A stretch of 64,000 nucleotides of DNA, from contig CM033403.1 in the NCBI GenBank assembly GCA_019426215.1, forward strand, positions 3,239,001 through 3,303,000. Reading direction: 5' to 3'. This document shows positions 36,126-49,594 of this stretch, piece by piece; within the stretch, counting starts at the first letter, position 1, and each line of letters starts with the position of its first letter. Both the position numbers and the translations under genes were made by a program. The notes under the pieces are model-generated. The model saw only the letters and a list, made by a program, of their open reading frames with translations. It did not search any database and was not told where the DNA came from. This DNA comes from Buddleja alternifolia. Its lineage: Eukaryota; Streptophyta; Magnoliopsida; Lamiales; Scrophulariaceae.

Positions 36126-36780
36126 TCAGCTTTTGTCTCCTGCCTGGAGCTTTGTTGCTGCTTCGTTGAGTACAAACACATACCCAGGCATCGACTTAGA
36201 GTTGTCTACATCATATGGAAAACTCAAATCAATATAACGCTTTATCTCCAATTCTCCTCTGTCGAACACTAAGAAGAGATCTTTAGTACGCCTCAAGTAC
36301 TTTAGGATCACCTTCAGCGATCCAGTGATAATTCGCTGGATTTTCTTGATATATATAGGCTTGTCACACTGAGTGCATAAGTCACATCAGGACGTGTACA
36401 TAATATAGCATACATCATGCTCCCTACTGCAGAAGCATAAGGTACTTTCAACATTATCTCTCTTTCCTCCTGCATCTTATGGGACAGACTTTAAAAGATT
36501 GATACCATGTTTAATTGGGAGGAACTAGTTCTTAGATTTCTCCATGCTGAACATTTTTTGCATTCTATCTATGTACGAGGATTGGGAGAGTCCCAGTAGT
36601 CTATTACTTTTGTCTTGGTATATCTTCATACCATAAACATAGTATTTTTCTCCCATATCCTTCATGGAAAATTGGGTCAACAACCATGCATTTGCTGATT
36701 GCAACATTCCTACATCATTTCTAATGAGTAGGATGCCATCAAGACAGAGCAATAGAAACGTCACTCGTATTATGTGTAAT
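36126..36780 (-). pseudogene. Ty1/copia (Tork-like) RT and RNase H fragment
   Basis: 36764-36525 matches the RT region after the active site, which here reads CLDGILLIRND instead of the usual YVDD form, followed by FSMKDMGEKYYVYGMKIY. After a decayed stretch encoding VPYASAVGSMMYAI and CTRPDVTYAL, 36311-36126 has ILKYLRRTKDLFLVF and SMPGYVFVLN of RNase H. It differs from E1/E2 and is dead. Confidence 0.85.
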
Positions 36781-37165
36781 TTGCTCTGATATAATCGGAA
36801 AAGAATAACTCAATTTACGTCACACGTGCCAAACACAAGTTACTTTCGTCCAAGAACCAATGGATATTGTGCTTGGGACGAAAATTGCACATTTTTCTAT
36901 ATTGGATGCAATGTGGTAATGACCATAATTTGGATCAAAACTTCACATGATCTAAGTTGTGGGATTGAAAAGTGCAAGTTTCCACAAATAATACACATTA
37001 TGATAAATAGCAATTCAGCCAATCCAGTCTACAGAAAATGTCAATATTGATCCAAAATCCCACGAAGCCCATTAAGTACTTAGTTCGGCCTTACTAGTAA
37101 ATAACTTCAACTAGTATCACCAGACTTTAGTTCACTCTTTATCAAACATATTAGAAAATAATTTC
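36781..37165. other. Noncoding stretch
   Basis: No coding signal is visible. It may be a further decayed part of the neighbouring copia remnant, or the original target of the element at 37171. Confidence 0.4.
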
Positions 37166-37170
37166 TAAAC

Positions 37171-37602
37171 TGTCGGAAATTTATAACATATAACATGCGA
37201 ATTCAATATATAAACACTTACAGAATTCGGATCTTTACTTGGTTGTTTCACACTTCTTCCACACGGCTTCGACGCTCCATAAGGTCTGCAATCTCAATCA
37301 CGGGGAGAGAGATGACTATCCACAATCTAAGAACTTCAAATGGTGAATCTTCTTTGTCGAATTACACCAAAATATGATTTTCATGCCATTGCATTTTACC
37401 CCTCCATTTTGCTGCGAATTTTCAGTTATCTTTCTTGTTCTTTTTTTTCTTATTTCAAACAAAAGAAATACTTATGAGAGAGGGAGGGAGTTGGGGTAGT
37501 TTATCCTACAAAAAACTACTCCCTCCTTTTATTTCTTTCAAATTAATATGGGTAGGGTCAAGCCCTCATGGGCGACCCATGACCCATATCCAATTTCCAA
37601 CA
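37171..37602 (-). repeat. LARD-like element, 3' LTR
   Basis: It begins TGTCGGAAATTTATAAC and ends AATTTCCAACA. The matching copy is at 44349-44781. Confidence 0.95.
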
Positions 37603-37618
37603 TCTCCCACTCGCACAT
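37603..37618 (-). promoter_or_regulatory. Polypurine tract of the LARD-like element
   Basis: On the minus strand GCGAGTGGGAGAT directly precedes the 3' LTR (TGTTGGAAATTGG), which fits a plus-strand primer. Confidence 0.7.
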
Positions 37619-40600
37619 GAGGGCTAGACATACATCTGGTGTAACCGTAACAACATATTCACAATTTCATACAAGCAAATGGATCGTGTGACCAGCGAGC
37701 ATATATGATGAGCTTCGAGCTATACACCGGTTAAGGATATATAGCAACTCAATATCGAATAATATGAGGACAACTTCTCGCTATACCCCAGACATCTTTT
37801 TACTACACAAGTCAACGTATCTCTTGTCCCTCAAACAATATTCAAGAGCATATTTGACTTCTATTTAATTCTATGTATTCACCATTATGTTTAAAACACT
37901 AAGTTTGACATAATTGGTCGGCCTGTGAATACAAAATACGTGTCAGACAAAGTTAATCTTCCTTTCCCACTTGAATCTCTCAACTATATTATAGCTGCTT
38001 TCCTAGACATATACCGCATTGCCGAATCATTCATGGCTATTGGTAATATGCTAAAGTAGCAACACTAAAATAAAGCTTTAAGAAATAGTTGAAAGTCATA
38101 AGGGTATAATTTAGGTTACATAAACCTTTGAGTCTCACACAATGAGAAAGCAGGGATTTTTCTCATTACTCCAACGGTCATATAGCACACGCGGTATGAA
38201 ACACGTGCTACAGTGTTTTTCTTCCTATTTGGAAGCGTATGTCATGATTCAAATCAAATACACTGTACAGATCTTAGTTCAAGTGTATCTCAACACTTAA
38301 CTTGAGTTTTCTTCTTGTTAGTCCTCCATTAATAACAGTCTCAAGAAAACTCACATCTGGCTTCTAGATAAGTCAATGGATGGTGAGAATCCATTTCGAT
38401 TATATAAATTCATAACAGTAATCTTATCTTGATTATCAATCAAGGCGACATCATTTCTACGTATGATTTCGTGTGCCACAAAATCAAAAATGTCTCATCT
38501 CTACACATTACTCAATGTCAGAGGCGATTGCTCGTGTGAGAGAGCCAATCTCAACTTATCAGACATACCTTTAGACATCGAGTGCATATCATCACATACA
38601 TGCTTAGAAAGCACATCACTCAAATGTCAAACATTTATGGGCATAAATCTCTATGAACATCCTTTAGTTCAAAAGGAGATCACATTTTACGCAATTCTAG
38701 AGATCTAACTTGACCAACAAATATATCTCTAGGCTAAGGCCAAGCACTAACTTTAGCCACTTCTAAATGCGTATACATTTATTGTAAAACCACTCATTGG
38801 TTTACAATGATATCTCTCACAAAATTATATTGTGTGTCGATGTTCGATTTTACAGCAATGGGTTAATAATAAGACCTCTATGTAAGCATTAGCTAGCTGT
38901 TTATCACAATATATATATACACATATATAATCACAGCTCCCACATAACTGCGTACAACTCCCACATGCTATAAAACAAATTCAACCAAACATTATCCCAC
39001 ACTGCAAATATACATGCCACAAATTAAATTTTATTTGTGTACAAATGCGACATAAGTTTGTTTCTTGCTACTTCTTGAGTCAGCATTGTAAATAGAAGCA
39101 AATTCAGAGGCAGACTCACACTTATCCAAATCCCCTCCTCAAGTCCACATATGTATATTATTTCGACAACTTTCCTCCATACTAAGGAAATCATTTGCAG
39201 TGTTTACCAGCTATTGTCCAATACGTCATACTAGAATTGGACAATACCTTATGACCCATGGCATATCAAGTATTGGAGCGAGTACAAGTCACATTGTACT
39301 TCAAGATCAAAAAAAATGAACTATTGGAATATGGTGGTCTAGACTTTTGTATTTGGACTTTCTGGACACATTTCGAGGATACAACTTTATACTATAGGAG
39401 TATTGATGAGCTTATAAGTATCCATTATGAAATCATACTATAGAAAACTCTAACATGGATCTTGACACTGAGCAAGATTCATCATTAACGATTTACATGG
39501 ATTATGACCTCAAATCAAATACTTTACTCATCATGTCCTCTACTTCATAAGTTAAAGAAAAAAATATTCTCAATGGCTTAATGTACTCCTTCTCATCTCA
39601 GCTAATAAGACATTACCAATAAAGAGATAGAATTTCAAGCATGTCAATGAACTTACGGACATCAAAATAATGGTCTACATCTATGAAGATGAAAACACAT
39701 GTATAAGATCATGTATTCTTAAAATCTCATACTCCATTATTTTGAAGACAAATTCCAGTCACCAAAGGTTATAAGTTCATAGACTTTACCTGCTGACCGT
39801 TGTCTCTGGAATCCTCAAGGTATTCCCATGCATATCCTTTTAATTACATCTCTATCAAGAAATGTAGTCTCGTGTTCATTTAGATATAATTCTAAATCTC
39901 AAATGTCCATAATAACCAAGAAAGTATAATAAACAAAAAAATATCACCTCCAGCAATAAACACACATAAGTATATATATACCATTTGCCACTGGGTGAGC
40001 TTTGTACCTCGAAATCTAAATATCAACATCTTAGTAGATTTCGAGAACACATAAAATTCTCAATATCCTCACGTTTGATGTTGAACCATCATCCAAACTT
40101 GGTTTGATTATATACAGTTAGGTGACTACAACATACTCATAACACTATAACTAAGAGAAACTATGCAACTCAAATCTTTAAACCATGTGAAAGTCGAAAT
40201 ACCACATTTTGGCTACGACCTTACCACGAGGGCAATTGCTGCCACACAGACAACTATCCCCTCCTCAGCAATTGTCACGAGTTATTGGTGTCACACATGT
40301 TTATAGATTTAGTAATTTCTATAAATATTCTTTCATTGCATTAATTCAGCCTTATCAGATAATAGAACATGACAGAGTCTTACTATATTAGATTCTATCT
40401 TATCTTCCGGAGAATATTTTGTGTTTGCACAAAATTTGAATTCAACTAACTTGATCACTACGATAAATTTACTCCCACTCAAATTTGGGAACACGATTCT
40501 CATAAGTGATCTATAAGGCACGTAGCCATTATTAGAATCAGTAAATTTAAGAAAATATCACAAAATTATAATTCGAGTTTTACTTAATCACTTTGATAAA

Positions 40601-42869
40601 TATGCTCCCACTCAAATTCGGGAACACAATTCTCTTAAGTGATCTGTAAGGTTCAAACCCACTATACGAATCATTAAACCTGACTTGAGGTTTAGCAATT
40701 ACAAGATTCTGCATCCAAATAAAACTTGTCCGGACATTCTGTGATTTACTAATTTTCCACCGCATCATGTTCACTTAGAACACATACACCTTAGATCATT
40801 TGCGTATCTCCGAGATACAGATACATTGTTCCTTTGAATTTAACCTCTCAAAGATAAATTCATCAGTTTGATTCTCTCATAATTTTCAAAAAAACATTCT
40901 AACGTTTCATATTAGGAGAAATCAAAATAGACAAGATCAATGTATGTAAAGGAGTAATGGAATACGAGGTTCATTTTTCCAACCTCTATATTAATTAAAT
41001 CACAGAAGTCTAACAAAATTAACTGCACTGAAAGATCAACTTATTCATCTTCGAATTGTCACATGAGATTTACCACAGGTTGACAACTACCTACGAAGGT
41101 TATTCAGAGAGTTTCTCTTACTAGCTTAGTGTCTTAGTTCATTATGACTTAACCAAGTATGCAAACAAAAAAAAACAAAAAAAAAATTGCATACATTGTT
41201 GTTCACATTACTTAATGAGCACATATTCACCCTCAAACCATGCAAGAAAGAACATATCTAGCACCACTTTTTGTATCTATTCTATAGATACTAACCAAGT
41301 CTAAAACTCAAATCCAAGAGTAATACAATCTCAGGAGAACAATCCAGAAGACCAACTTCCAATGATCCTTTTAGAATTTCAAACGCTTTTTAATTGGTTT
41401 CACATAACCATAAACCTAAATCCATATAGGACAAGATTTAGTATCTTAGTGCTTAATATGTAAGATGCACTATATAAGCGTCTATAAGTGCTATGTTTTC
41501 AACTCAGTGCATACATGAGTAAAATTGACCAAAAGTATATCAATATAGCACTTTTACCTTTAGCCCACTACTATTCACATTAGTGGTTAAGTTTGCTCTC
41601 CTTAGATTCATCATATGTCTCTTTCATGACTTTTCCTTTGTTCTAATCTCATTTAATGTAAGAATCTCAAATTCTTTTTAAAACAGATCAGCCATAAAGT
41701 CCTAAGTCATTATCATAGAATCAATAAGCCTCTTATGTACAAAACACAAAATGGCTAACACTGACTATGAAAGTCTTTTCATAAATAAAAGACTTGACCT
41801 TAGATGTCTTCATTATTAGAAAGAGATTCTACAAAACTTGAACTCATCACTTCTCATAAGAGAAGTCATTGTATGTTGACTTTAATTTCTAATAGTATTC
41901 GGCATTACCCTCGAAAAGAGCGACTCATTTTTCTCTTATTTAGGGTATACTTCTAATCATCAAATAATAAAGTCAACAATCCCAATTCAGTTCAATTTTA
42001 CGAATGTATTACTCATTTGGTCCATTTATAGATCAATAGTATGATTTCTCATTCGCATATGAGATCATATATCATACAATTCACAAAGATATCATAAGTA
42101 GTGGACATTGCTTTCCACTTATGATAAACTCATTGATCTTTTATATTGAGTAGGAAGACTCACTATAAGTCTTACATGATTTGGTTATTACCCTCTAGAG
42201 TATCTAATTCGATTTTACATATTCCAAAATATTATGAAACTACGTGTCACAATTTCTACTAATTAGTACTCATCTAGTACTATTCTTAAAATCTCAATAC
42301 TCACGAGATTTTGGTTGCCATGGTCATACTAGAGATATCATACATGCCCATCTATTCAACTCTGATTTCATACTAAGCAAATTAACATTTATGACAATTC
42401 ACCATAATGTACAGATTCGAAAAGTCACGTAGTGCCCAATCATCATCCGTGTCAAAATGTTCATTATCACAAATTTAATTTCCTAGTAAAAAACTCTCAT
42501 AAAGTTCTAGGTAAGATTCAATTCACTTGAATCAACCTTCAAACTCCCACTTAATTTCATAATAAGTAACATACCATGTTACACAAGAAAAAAAAACACA
42601 TCTAGCATGTATATGTACATCACCAAAACTCAATGTCATATTAAAAACCGACATTACATATTTCATAAATATATGCACATGAGCTACAAGAAAACAACAT
42701 ATATGTATCATAAACAAATATACATGCTACAAGAAAATAACTTCACAAGGCAGATGATTCACTAGCATAACGAGTTCTAAGTATTCTATACATACGAGAA
42801 ACCATATTAACCATCCCATTCGAGAGTTTGTTTCTAGGAGCGAATTTCAAAAAAGACGTCGAGGACCAT
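37619..42869 (-). other. Noncoding interior of the LARD-like element
   Basis: Over 5 kb of AT-rich DNA with stops in all frames and no retroviral motif. The open frames of 60-80 codons are at chance level. Confidence 0.7.
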
Positions 42870-43246
42870 TATTCATCCTCAAAGATAATAATTTCCTCGT
42901 CTTGAATTCCAACTCTCTCTCTTTCCACACTTTAACCAATAAAGACTTCAAGAGACGTAGATCTTTGTCTTTATTTTCAGAGTAAAACCTATCAAATTCA
43001 CCTCTCCAAAACTTAGTTAGAGAATTTCTCCTTTAATTCTCTTTCTCGGTCCGGACCACCAAAATAATGACCCAAATGAAGTAGCTCTTTGTACTTCATT
43101 TTCATTATCTTAAAATGTTTACACAAAGAATGCTCGGGGCGCATTCTATAATGCCCCAGCAATTCTAACTTTGCCAAATGCACACGAGTTCTTCTCGCTC
43201 TAATTCCCCTCCGGAGGATGTTAAAAGTAAATTGGGATCTCGCCAT
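42870..43246 (-). CDS. Small basic reading frame near the 5' end of the LARD-like element
   Basis: It starts at 43246 with MARSQFTFNILRRGIRARRT and runs 77 codons to 43013. An adjoining frame, shifted by one base, continues with LTKFWRGEFDRFYSENKDKD to about 42870. The composition is basic and probably helical. I do not recognise it. It occupies the place of gag, about 1.1 kb inside the 5' LTR, so a gag relic or a short trans-acting peptide are possible. It could also be chance. Confidence 0.35.
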
Positions 43247-44335
43247 CTATGAAAATAAAAAAAATAAAAAAAAATTATTATTAGATTGGGCACGAAGCCA
43301 ATCATAATACTTTATATGATTCGAAGATTTTAACACTTTCAAAAAAAAAAATTATGCTCAAACAATTTTAATTTTGAAAAAAACAATTCCAAATTCATTT
43401 AACAAAAAATGAGCATAATATTAAAAAGTGTTCAAAACTCTTCCTCTAGGTAGCCAAGGTATGAGAAATAATTTCAGAAAATTAATTAAAAAATTTCAGA
43501 ATTTTTCTTGTCCAAAAAATATTTTTCTATCATTTTTCATCATTTTTAATTTCGAAAATCAAAGAGAAAATATTTTTTTTCTTCGAAAAATTCATTTTAA
43601 ATATCCAAAAATTCCCAAAATAGATTTCTGACCGTATAGAAAATTTTCCAGCCACAAAACGGCCCAGGGAGGTCACGCACGCGCCCCCACGCGCCACCCA
43701 GGCGCTTGGGCACGTGTGACAGCGGCGGCGCGTGTTCCGGCTTAGAAATTTTGGCTACCCCCCCCCCCATTTTCGACTATAAAGAATCCAACGGTGGTCT
43801 CCATTTTGTTTTCCGAGCAGTCGAAGATAAGGAGTGGTTTTTACTCTCCGTACGCGCGAGTGGGATTGGTCATCGGTAACTGTTCATCGTCTTCTTTAGT
43901 AATTTCAGAATTTCAGAATCATCCTTGTCCGATCATAACTTTGAGAGGCTATATCTCTCTCATTTATAATCCGTTTTGAACATTTGATATATGGTTGGAA
44001 CGCTCTTGACATAGGGATTCTAACCATATAACAATTTCATAATAATAACAACAAAAAACGGTTCGAAATTGCGTCTAAAGTTACGAAAAAATTCACTCAA
44101 AAACATCAATTTCTCATCAAATGTCAAGCATGCTTACATATAACTTCATAATATATTTATACATGGTCTAGGTATGCTACATTTCGAAAACTAAAGCATA
44201 TTATGAACATATCATAAAATCACCATGAATGAACCCATATCTTACGTAAAAACGGGAAGCATGGTAAAGCATGATTTTAAAGCATATAATTATCATATTT
44301 TCGTGTGGAAGCAAGTTTGGAACACAACCAAACTC

Positions 44336-44347
44336 GCTCTGATACCA
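44336..44347 (-). promoter_or_regulatory. Primer binding site of the LARD-like element
   Basis: TGGTATCAGAGC on the minus strand, 1 nt from the end of the 5' LTR, matches the initiator tRNA-Met primer site. Confidence 0.95.
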
Positions 44348-44348
44348 A

Positions 44349-44781
44349 TGTCGGAAATTTATAACATATAACATGCGAATTCGATATATAAACACTTACA
44401 GAATTCGGATCTTTACTTGGTTGTTTCACACTTCTTCCACACGGCTTCGACGCTCCATAAGGTCTGCAATCTCAATCACGGGGAGAGAGATGACTATCCA
44501 CAATCCAAGAACTTCAAATGGTGAATCTTCTTTGTCGAATTACACCAAAATATGATTTTCATGCCATTGCATTTTACCCCTCCATTTTGCTGCGAATTTT
44601 CAGTTATCTTTCTTGTTCTTTTTTTTCTTATTTCAAACATAAGAAATACTTATGAGAGAGGGAGGGAGTTGGGGTAGTTTTATCTTACAAAAAACTACTC
44701 CCTCCTTTTCTTTCTTTCAAATTAATATGGGTAGGGTCAAGCCCTCATGGGCGACCCATGACCCTTATCCAATTTCCAACA
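44349..44781 (-). repeat. LARD-like element, 5' LTR
   Basis: It is nearly identical to 37171-37602 and flanked by the TAAAC duplication on the right. Confidence 0.95.
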
Positions 44782-44786
44782 TAAAC

Positions 44787-45164
44787 TATTAGAAATTCCT
44801 CTTGTATTCTTAAACCAATCAATTTTGCACTAAAACAACAGACAGAAATAATAATTTTGTAAGGCCCAGTTCCAATTTTAGCTAAACAAAATAAAATATA
44901 CAAGATAGTTGCTTGCAATTTGTAGTATATGTAATAAGAGAGATTAATTACTATAATAAATTTCCGCCATTTATTTTTCTTTGTTTATTGTGCTGCAATA
45001 AAATAAGACATGAGTTATAAAATGTCAAGTGACAATGTTAAAATTATCATTAACTGTAAATTTTTAGTGACAAAAACTTTTATTTTGCCACAAGAATACG
45101 TTTTTCACATTTATACTGACAAAATTCATATAAAAGTTGTAACTTTTGATAATTATTGTCACTC

Positions 45165-45199
<35 letters not shown>

Positions 45200-47591
45200 A
45201 CAATTTTAATATTGTAACTTCAAATTTTGTCACTAATATTATGTTTAATTGTAGAGCTTACGTTTTGCTATAGTGATCTAAGAAACACAAACATATGATC
45301 GTCACTTATATTATTAAGGGAGTTGATAAAGGCACTTCGTATTTTGTTAAAGACACTTCACATTCTTTTTAAATTGACTAAGTTGACTATAATGCCCTTC
45401 AACGTATCGTATAGAATTTTTATTAATATTAGAAGGTGATCTGAATATTCACTTCTTTATAAACTTTGAAGAATGTTTTAATTCTTTTTTGTATAAATAT
45501 TACCAAATAAAATTGTATTTTTTTCAAGCATCTTTTAGAAATTAAAAACCTATTTTTAATCAATGTAATAACACTAATCATCTTGCCGTGGATATTCAAA
45601 CTCCAATATAATTTTATCGAACTCGTTAAATGATATGTGTTGCTCATTTGCTCCGTAGTAAATATCTGAATTTCTTCTTTGAATATTGGAAATAATATAA
45701 CATCAAAGACCTAAAAATTATCCAAAAAAAATAATAATTGTTAGATCATATTCAACAAAGTTAGTATTGGCGAACTAAATATGTCCACCTAGAATAATAT
45801 CTAATTTTATTTTTTGTTAAATGTAATAAAAAGATAATTGTCAATTTTATCCAAAATAAAATAACAATTTATTCTAATTTTGTTCTAAAAAAACAAGTAA
45901 ATGTTTTGGTCGTGTCTGTGATCTTTTTTTTTTTTTACTTATTATTTACGGATTCGTCACTTTTAAATTTTAAAATTATGAAATATCAAATTTTAAATAC
46001 TTATTTTACATTTAGTTAGAAAAATGGTATAAAACAAGATTGTAAAAAGAAAATGATAGAATTACTTTAATAGATTAAAGGACATTTTTATCTATGTGGT
46101 AAAATTTAAATAAATAAACATGTGCCTCTAATAAAATGTGAAATATTTTTATCAACTCACTGTTACTAATTCATAATACACGAGTTTAAGTGATAGCTTT
46201 AAAAGCAGACAAACTCTTACAAGTTTTGAATTAAGAAGTAATGTGGAATTGATCCTTCATTTAATTATTTCCCGAACATAAAAAAAATTAATGCCAATTG
46301 TGGGAAGTGTACATGGATAAGATTTTCTTAAATTTTAATAGGTATAACTAATCCAAGTTATAAATGCGCATGCTTGTTTCAGATCTGCTCAACAATATCT
46401 GATATTTTAGCCAAAAAAAAAAAAACAGTATCTGATATTTTTAAAAAAAAATTCTGCACGAAGGGGATATACTTTGACCCGATAAATCATAATCGATAGC
46501 CTTTTAATCATTAGTCACACAGAACCTATAAAATTCCAAATAAGAAGAAAAAAGTTACAATTTGTAACACCCTTAATTGAATCCAAGACCTCTCACATGA
46601 AAATGTAAAATGTACCACTATTCTAACTAGTCTTATGTCGAATTATGATGTTACTAATTCCTTTCATATTATATATTAATTCCTTCCAAATGGCTTTGTA
46701 TATTGCATTATTGATGTGCCTCTAGTTGACAATCCATAGATTATTGATTAATGACTGAATTATTTCAATATGTTTAGTCATCGATCAACTTACTCCTACT
46801 CATACTCAACATCTTATAGACTGCTATGTTTCTGACGGATATGCCCAATTATGTTATAGAGACAGAGAAAAAAAAAAGATTGAGCGAAATCATGTGATGC
46901 TTATTATTATTATTATTATTATTATTTGGTACAAATCATGTGATGCTTATAAACAAATAATATCTACAAATGGCGAAATCATGTGATGCTTATAAACAAA
47001 CTAGTAAAGTGGCACCGCGCAAGCTGCTGTGATTGTGCCCCGTAAAATTATTAATGGGAATTCAATCTAAAATTTATTATTACAATTAATGTTCATAATG
47101 AAAGACTCAAATTAATTCATAAAACTTAAAGGAACAGTAGTAGCAGCCAAAGCAATAAAATCACAAAGGATTAATATAACGATTACACTATTAGACCACC
47201 TGCATAATGTGTTGCAACCCTGATATATAATAATGTAAAATAAGCAGCGATTTGAAACAATCTCGACCGGTCAAACCAAACACTCTTTCTTGCATTTGAT
47301 TTATTCCTCATGTTTTGATCGACCACCAACTAAAAACCTTCTTCAACTGAATTTGCAGCTGATTATTCCAATAAGTCGTCACACAAAAGTCTGGAGGAAT
47401 ATTTTTAGAATTTGCAGCTGATATCTTGCGAAACACTGAATCTAATGTTTCAATTATAAATCAGATTCGAAGTTAACATGAATTAATTTGATAAAATGCC
47501 CACAAAATTCTGGGGTAATATTTTTAGAATTTTATTTTTTGTAATCTAAATTTTGTATGTTTAAAATTGTGTTAATTACACAATAAAAGGA
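44787..47591. other. AT-rich intergenic DNA with dispersed repeat pieces
   Basis: There is no gene. It contains a word cluster GTTCCAATTTTAGCTAAACA near 44877 found again near 48190 (inverted) and 52830, a TA microsatellite at about 45171-45196, a TTA microsatellite at about 46903-46925, and a segment from about 45275 that is repeated directly at 51955-52690. Confidence 0.6.
45275..46120. repeat. Dispersed repeat, first copy
   Basis: AGTGATCTAAGAAACACAAA starts a segment of several hundred bases that reappears, diverged, at 51955-52690 in the same orientation, including TTGACTAAGTTGACTATAAT-like and TATGTCCACCTA words. It is noncoding and the family is unknown. Confidence 0.65.
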
Positions 47592-47605
47592 ATCATAAAT
47601 GTTTT

Positions 47606-47802
47606 TTTTTTTTTTAGTTTTTACCAGGGTTTCCACCGCGGACCACAGTGACTAATCCGCTCGTTGATTGGAGGCAGCTCGAAGGGTGGGACAGCTGACC
47701 CAGAGTTTTCAATAGCTCTTCATACCCAAGGTCGAAAATCGAACCCTCGCCACTTGGTTAAGGGAGGAGGAGTCTTTTCTACTCCACCACACCCCCTGGG
47801 TT
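47606..47802 (-). mobile_element. SINE with 14-bp target duplication
   Basis: On the minus strand it starts CCCAGGGGGTGTGGTGGAG, has a B-box-like GGTTCGATTTTCGACC near its middle, and ends in an A-rich tail (poly-T on the plus strand at 47606). ATCATAAATGTTTT flanks it at 47592-47605 and 47803-47816. Length near 200 bp, an internal pol III-type box and an A tail fit a tRNA-derived SINE. Confidence 0.8.
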
Positions 47803-47816
47803 ATCATAAATGTTTT

Positions 47817-48197
47817 AATTGTTTAATAAAATGAAATTTTAAACAATTTATTTGAAAAAATGTGGAACGGCCTCGATCATTTCACGACGTTGCAATGAAA
47901 CTTGACGGTGGCTGCGACCATTGCTACGAACCATGGTAATGGTAAACTAGTCGTCCTGCTATTCAAATAATTGATTCAATATATTATATATTTATAAACA
48001 AGTCAAATTAAAGCCAGGTGGAGATATTATTTGTTTAGAAGCATCCATCCCAGAGCAATTTTAATACAAAGCCAGTTGGAAGTGGACCACATTATAGGGA
48101 GTAATCATATCAGAGTTCCTTGAGCAGATCTGAAATAAGTACAGGCCTTCACATGCAACTATCTTGTATATTTTATATTTTGTTCAGCTAAAATTGG
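47817..48197. other. Noncoding flank left of the foldback element
   Basis: There is no gene. It includes repeat words such as AAAGCCAGTTGGAAGTGG and the inverted copy of the GTTCCAATTTTAGCT repeat into which the foldback element inserted. Confidence 0.5.
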
Positions 48198-48509
48198 AAC
48201 TTGGCCGAGAATTTTAAAAAAATAATATAAAATTAAATCGAAATTAAAAAAATAATACACAAAATATTAGGCATCAGATAATAGCACATTCCGCGCCACG
48301 TTAGCGGGGAATAGAATTTTTTTTTTTTTTTTAAACTAAAAGGCATTAGAATTTTTTTTTTAAAACTAAAAGGCATTCCGCGCCACGTCAGCGCGGAATA
48401 GCCCAATTTTTATTTTTTTGAATAAATTTGGCCCATTCCGCGCTGAGTTAGGGCAGAATGGTCAATATTTAATTTTTTTTTGTTATTTATTTTTTGTTTT
48501 TTTCCTTAT

Positions 48510-49590
48510 TTCTCGCTCATTTTTCTCCTTTTTTCGTGCATTTTTGAGTTTTGACTTGAACATATAAATTGTAGACTTTCATATAAACTTTGTAACCACA
48601 CAAGAATGGACTCATTCCGATACCCGAGTGAAGAAATATAACAAGTAAAAAATGACACATTAGAGTAATTTTTTAAAGAAAATAATAACGTTGTCTATGT
48701 TTCCGGCTAATTTTTCTCCCTTTTTCGTTCAATTTTGAGTTTTGACATGAACACATAAATTGTAGATTTTCATATAAATTTTGTAACCACACAAGAATAG
48801 ACTCATTTCGATACCTTAATGAAGGAATATAACAAGTAAAAAAAGATACACATACGGATTTTTTAGAAAAGAATATTTTGTTGTCGTTCTCGGGATGATT
48901 TTTCGACCTTTTTTGTACATTTTCAGGCTTCGATTTCAACACAAAAAATGTAGATTGACTCACAAAGTTTGTAACGGTATGAGAATTGATTCATTTCAAT
49001 ATCCGAGTGAAAAAATACAAGATATTAAACCGGAACGGATTTTTTCAAAAAAAATATTTTTTCGTCATCTTCGGGATGATTTTTCGACCTTTTTTGTAGA
49101 TTTTCAGGCTTCGACTTCAACACAAAAAATGTATATTGACTCACAAAGTTTGTAACGGTGTAAGAATTGATTCATTTCGATATCCGGATGAAAAAATACA
49201 ACATATTAAAACGGAACGAATTTTTCGAAAAAAAATATTTTTCGTTATCTTCGGGATGGTTTTTCGACATTTTTTGTACATTTTCAGGCTTCGACTTCAA
49301 CACTAAAAATATAGATTGACTCACAAAGTTTGTAACGGTATAAGAATTGATTCATTTCGATATCCGGGTGAAAATATACAATATGTTAAAAAAGACATAT
49401 ATATACGAATTTTTTGGAAAAAAAATAATTTTTCGTCATCTTCGGGATGATTTTTCTACATTGTTTGTACATTTTCGGGCTTCAACTTCAACACAAAAAA
49501 TGTAGCTTGACTCACAAAGTTTGTAACGGTGCAAGAATTGATTTATTTCGATATTCAGGTTTAAACATACATTAAATTTAATAAAGACGT
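48510..49590. repeat. Tandem array of 180-190 bp units, left arm
   Basis: A unit marked by CGGGATGATTTTTCGACC, then TGTACATTTTCAGGCTTCGA and TTGACTCACAAAGTTTGTAA, recurs at about 48891, 49072, 49252 and 49443, with two diverged units before (about 48510 and 48703). Confidence 0.85.
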
Positions 49591-49594
49591 TATT

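Larger units (their letters stand above)
37171..44781 (-). mobile_element. 7.6 kb LTR element with almost no coding capacity (LARD-like)
   Basis: LTRs of 432 and 433 bp (37171-37602 and 44349-44781) are nearly identical and bounded by TGTCGG...CCAACA. TAAAC flanks both sides (37166-37170, 44782-44786), a perfect 5-bp target duplication. PBS and PPT place the 5' end on the right. The 6.7 kb interior has no gag, protease, integrase or RT signature in any frame; only a short basic reading frame lies near the 5' end. It resembles large retrotransposon derivatives that are mobilised in trans, though its LTRs are short for that class. Confidence 0.85.

Noticed and set aside
38463..38708. 81-codon frame in the LARD-like interior
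   Set aside because: It is antisense to the element, has no retroviral motif, and its length is at chance level for over 5 kb of DNA.
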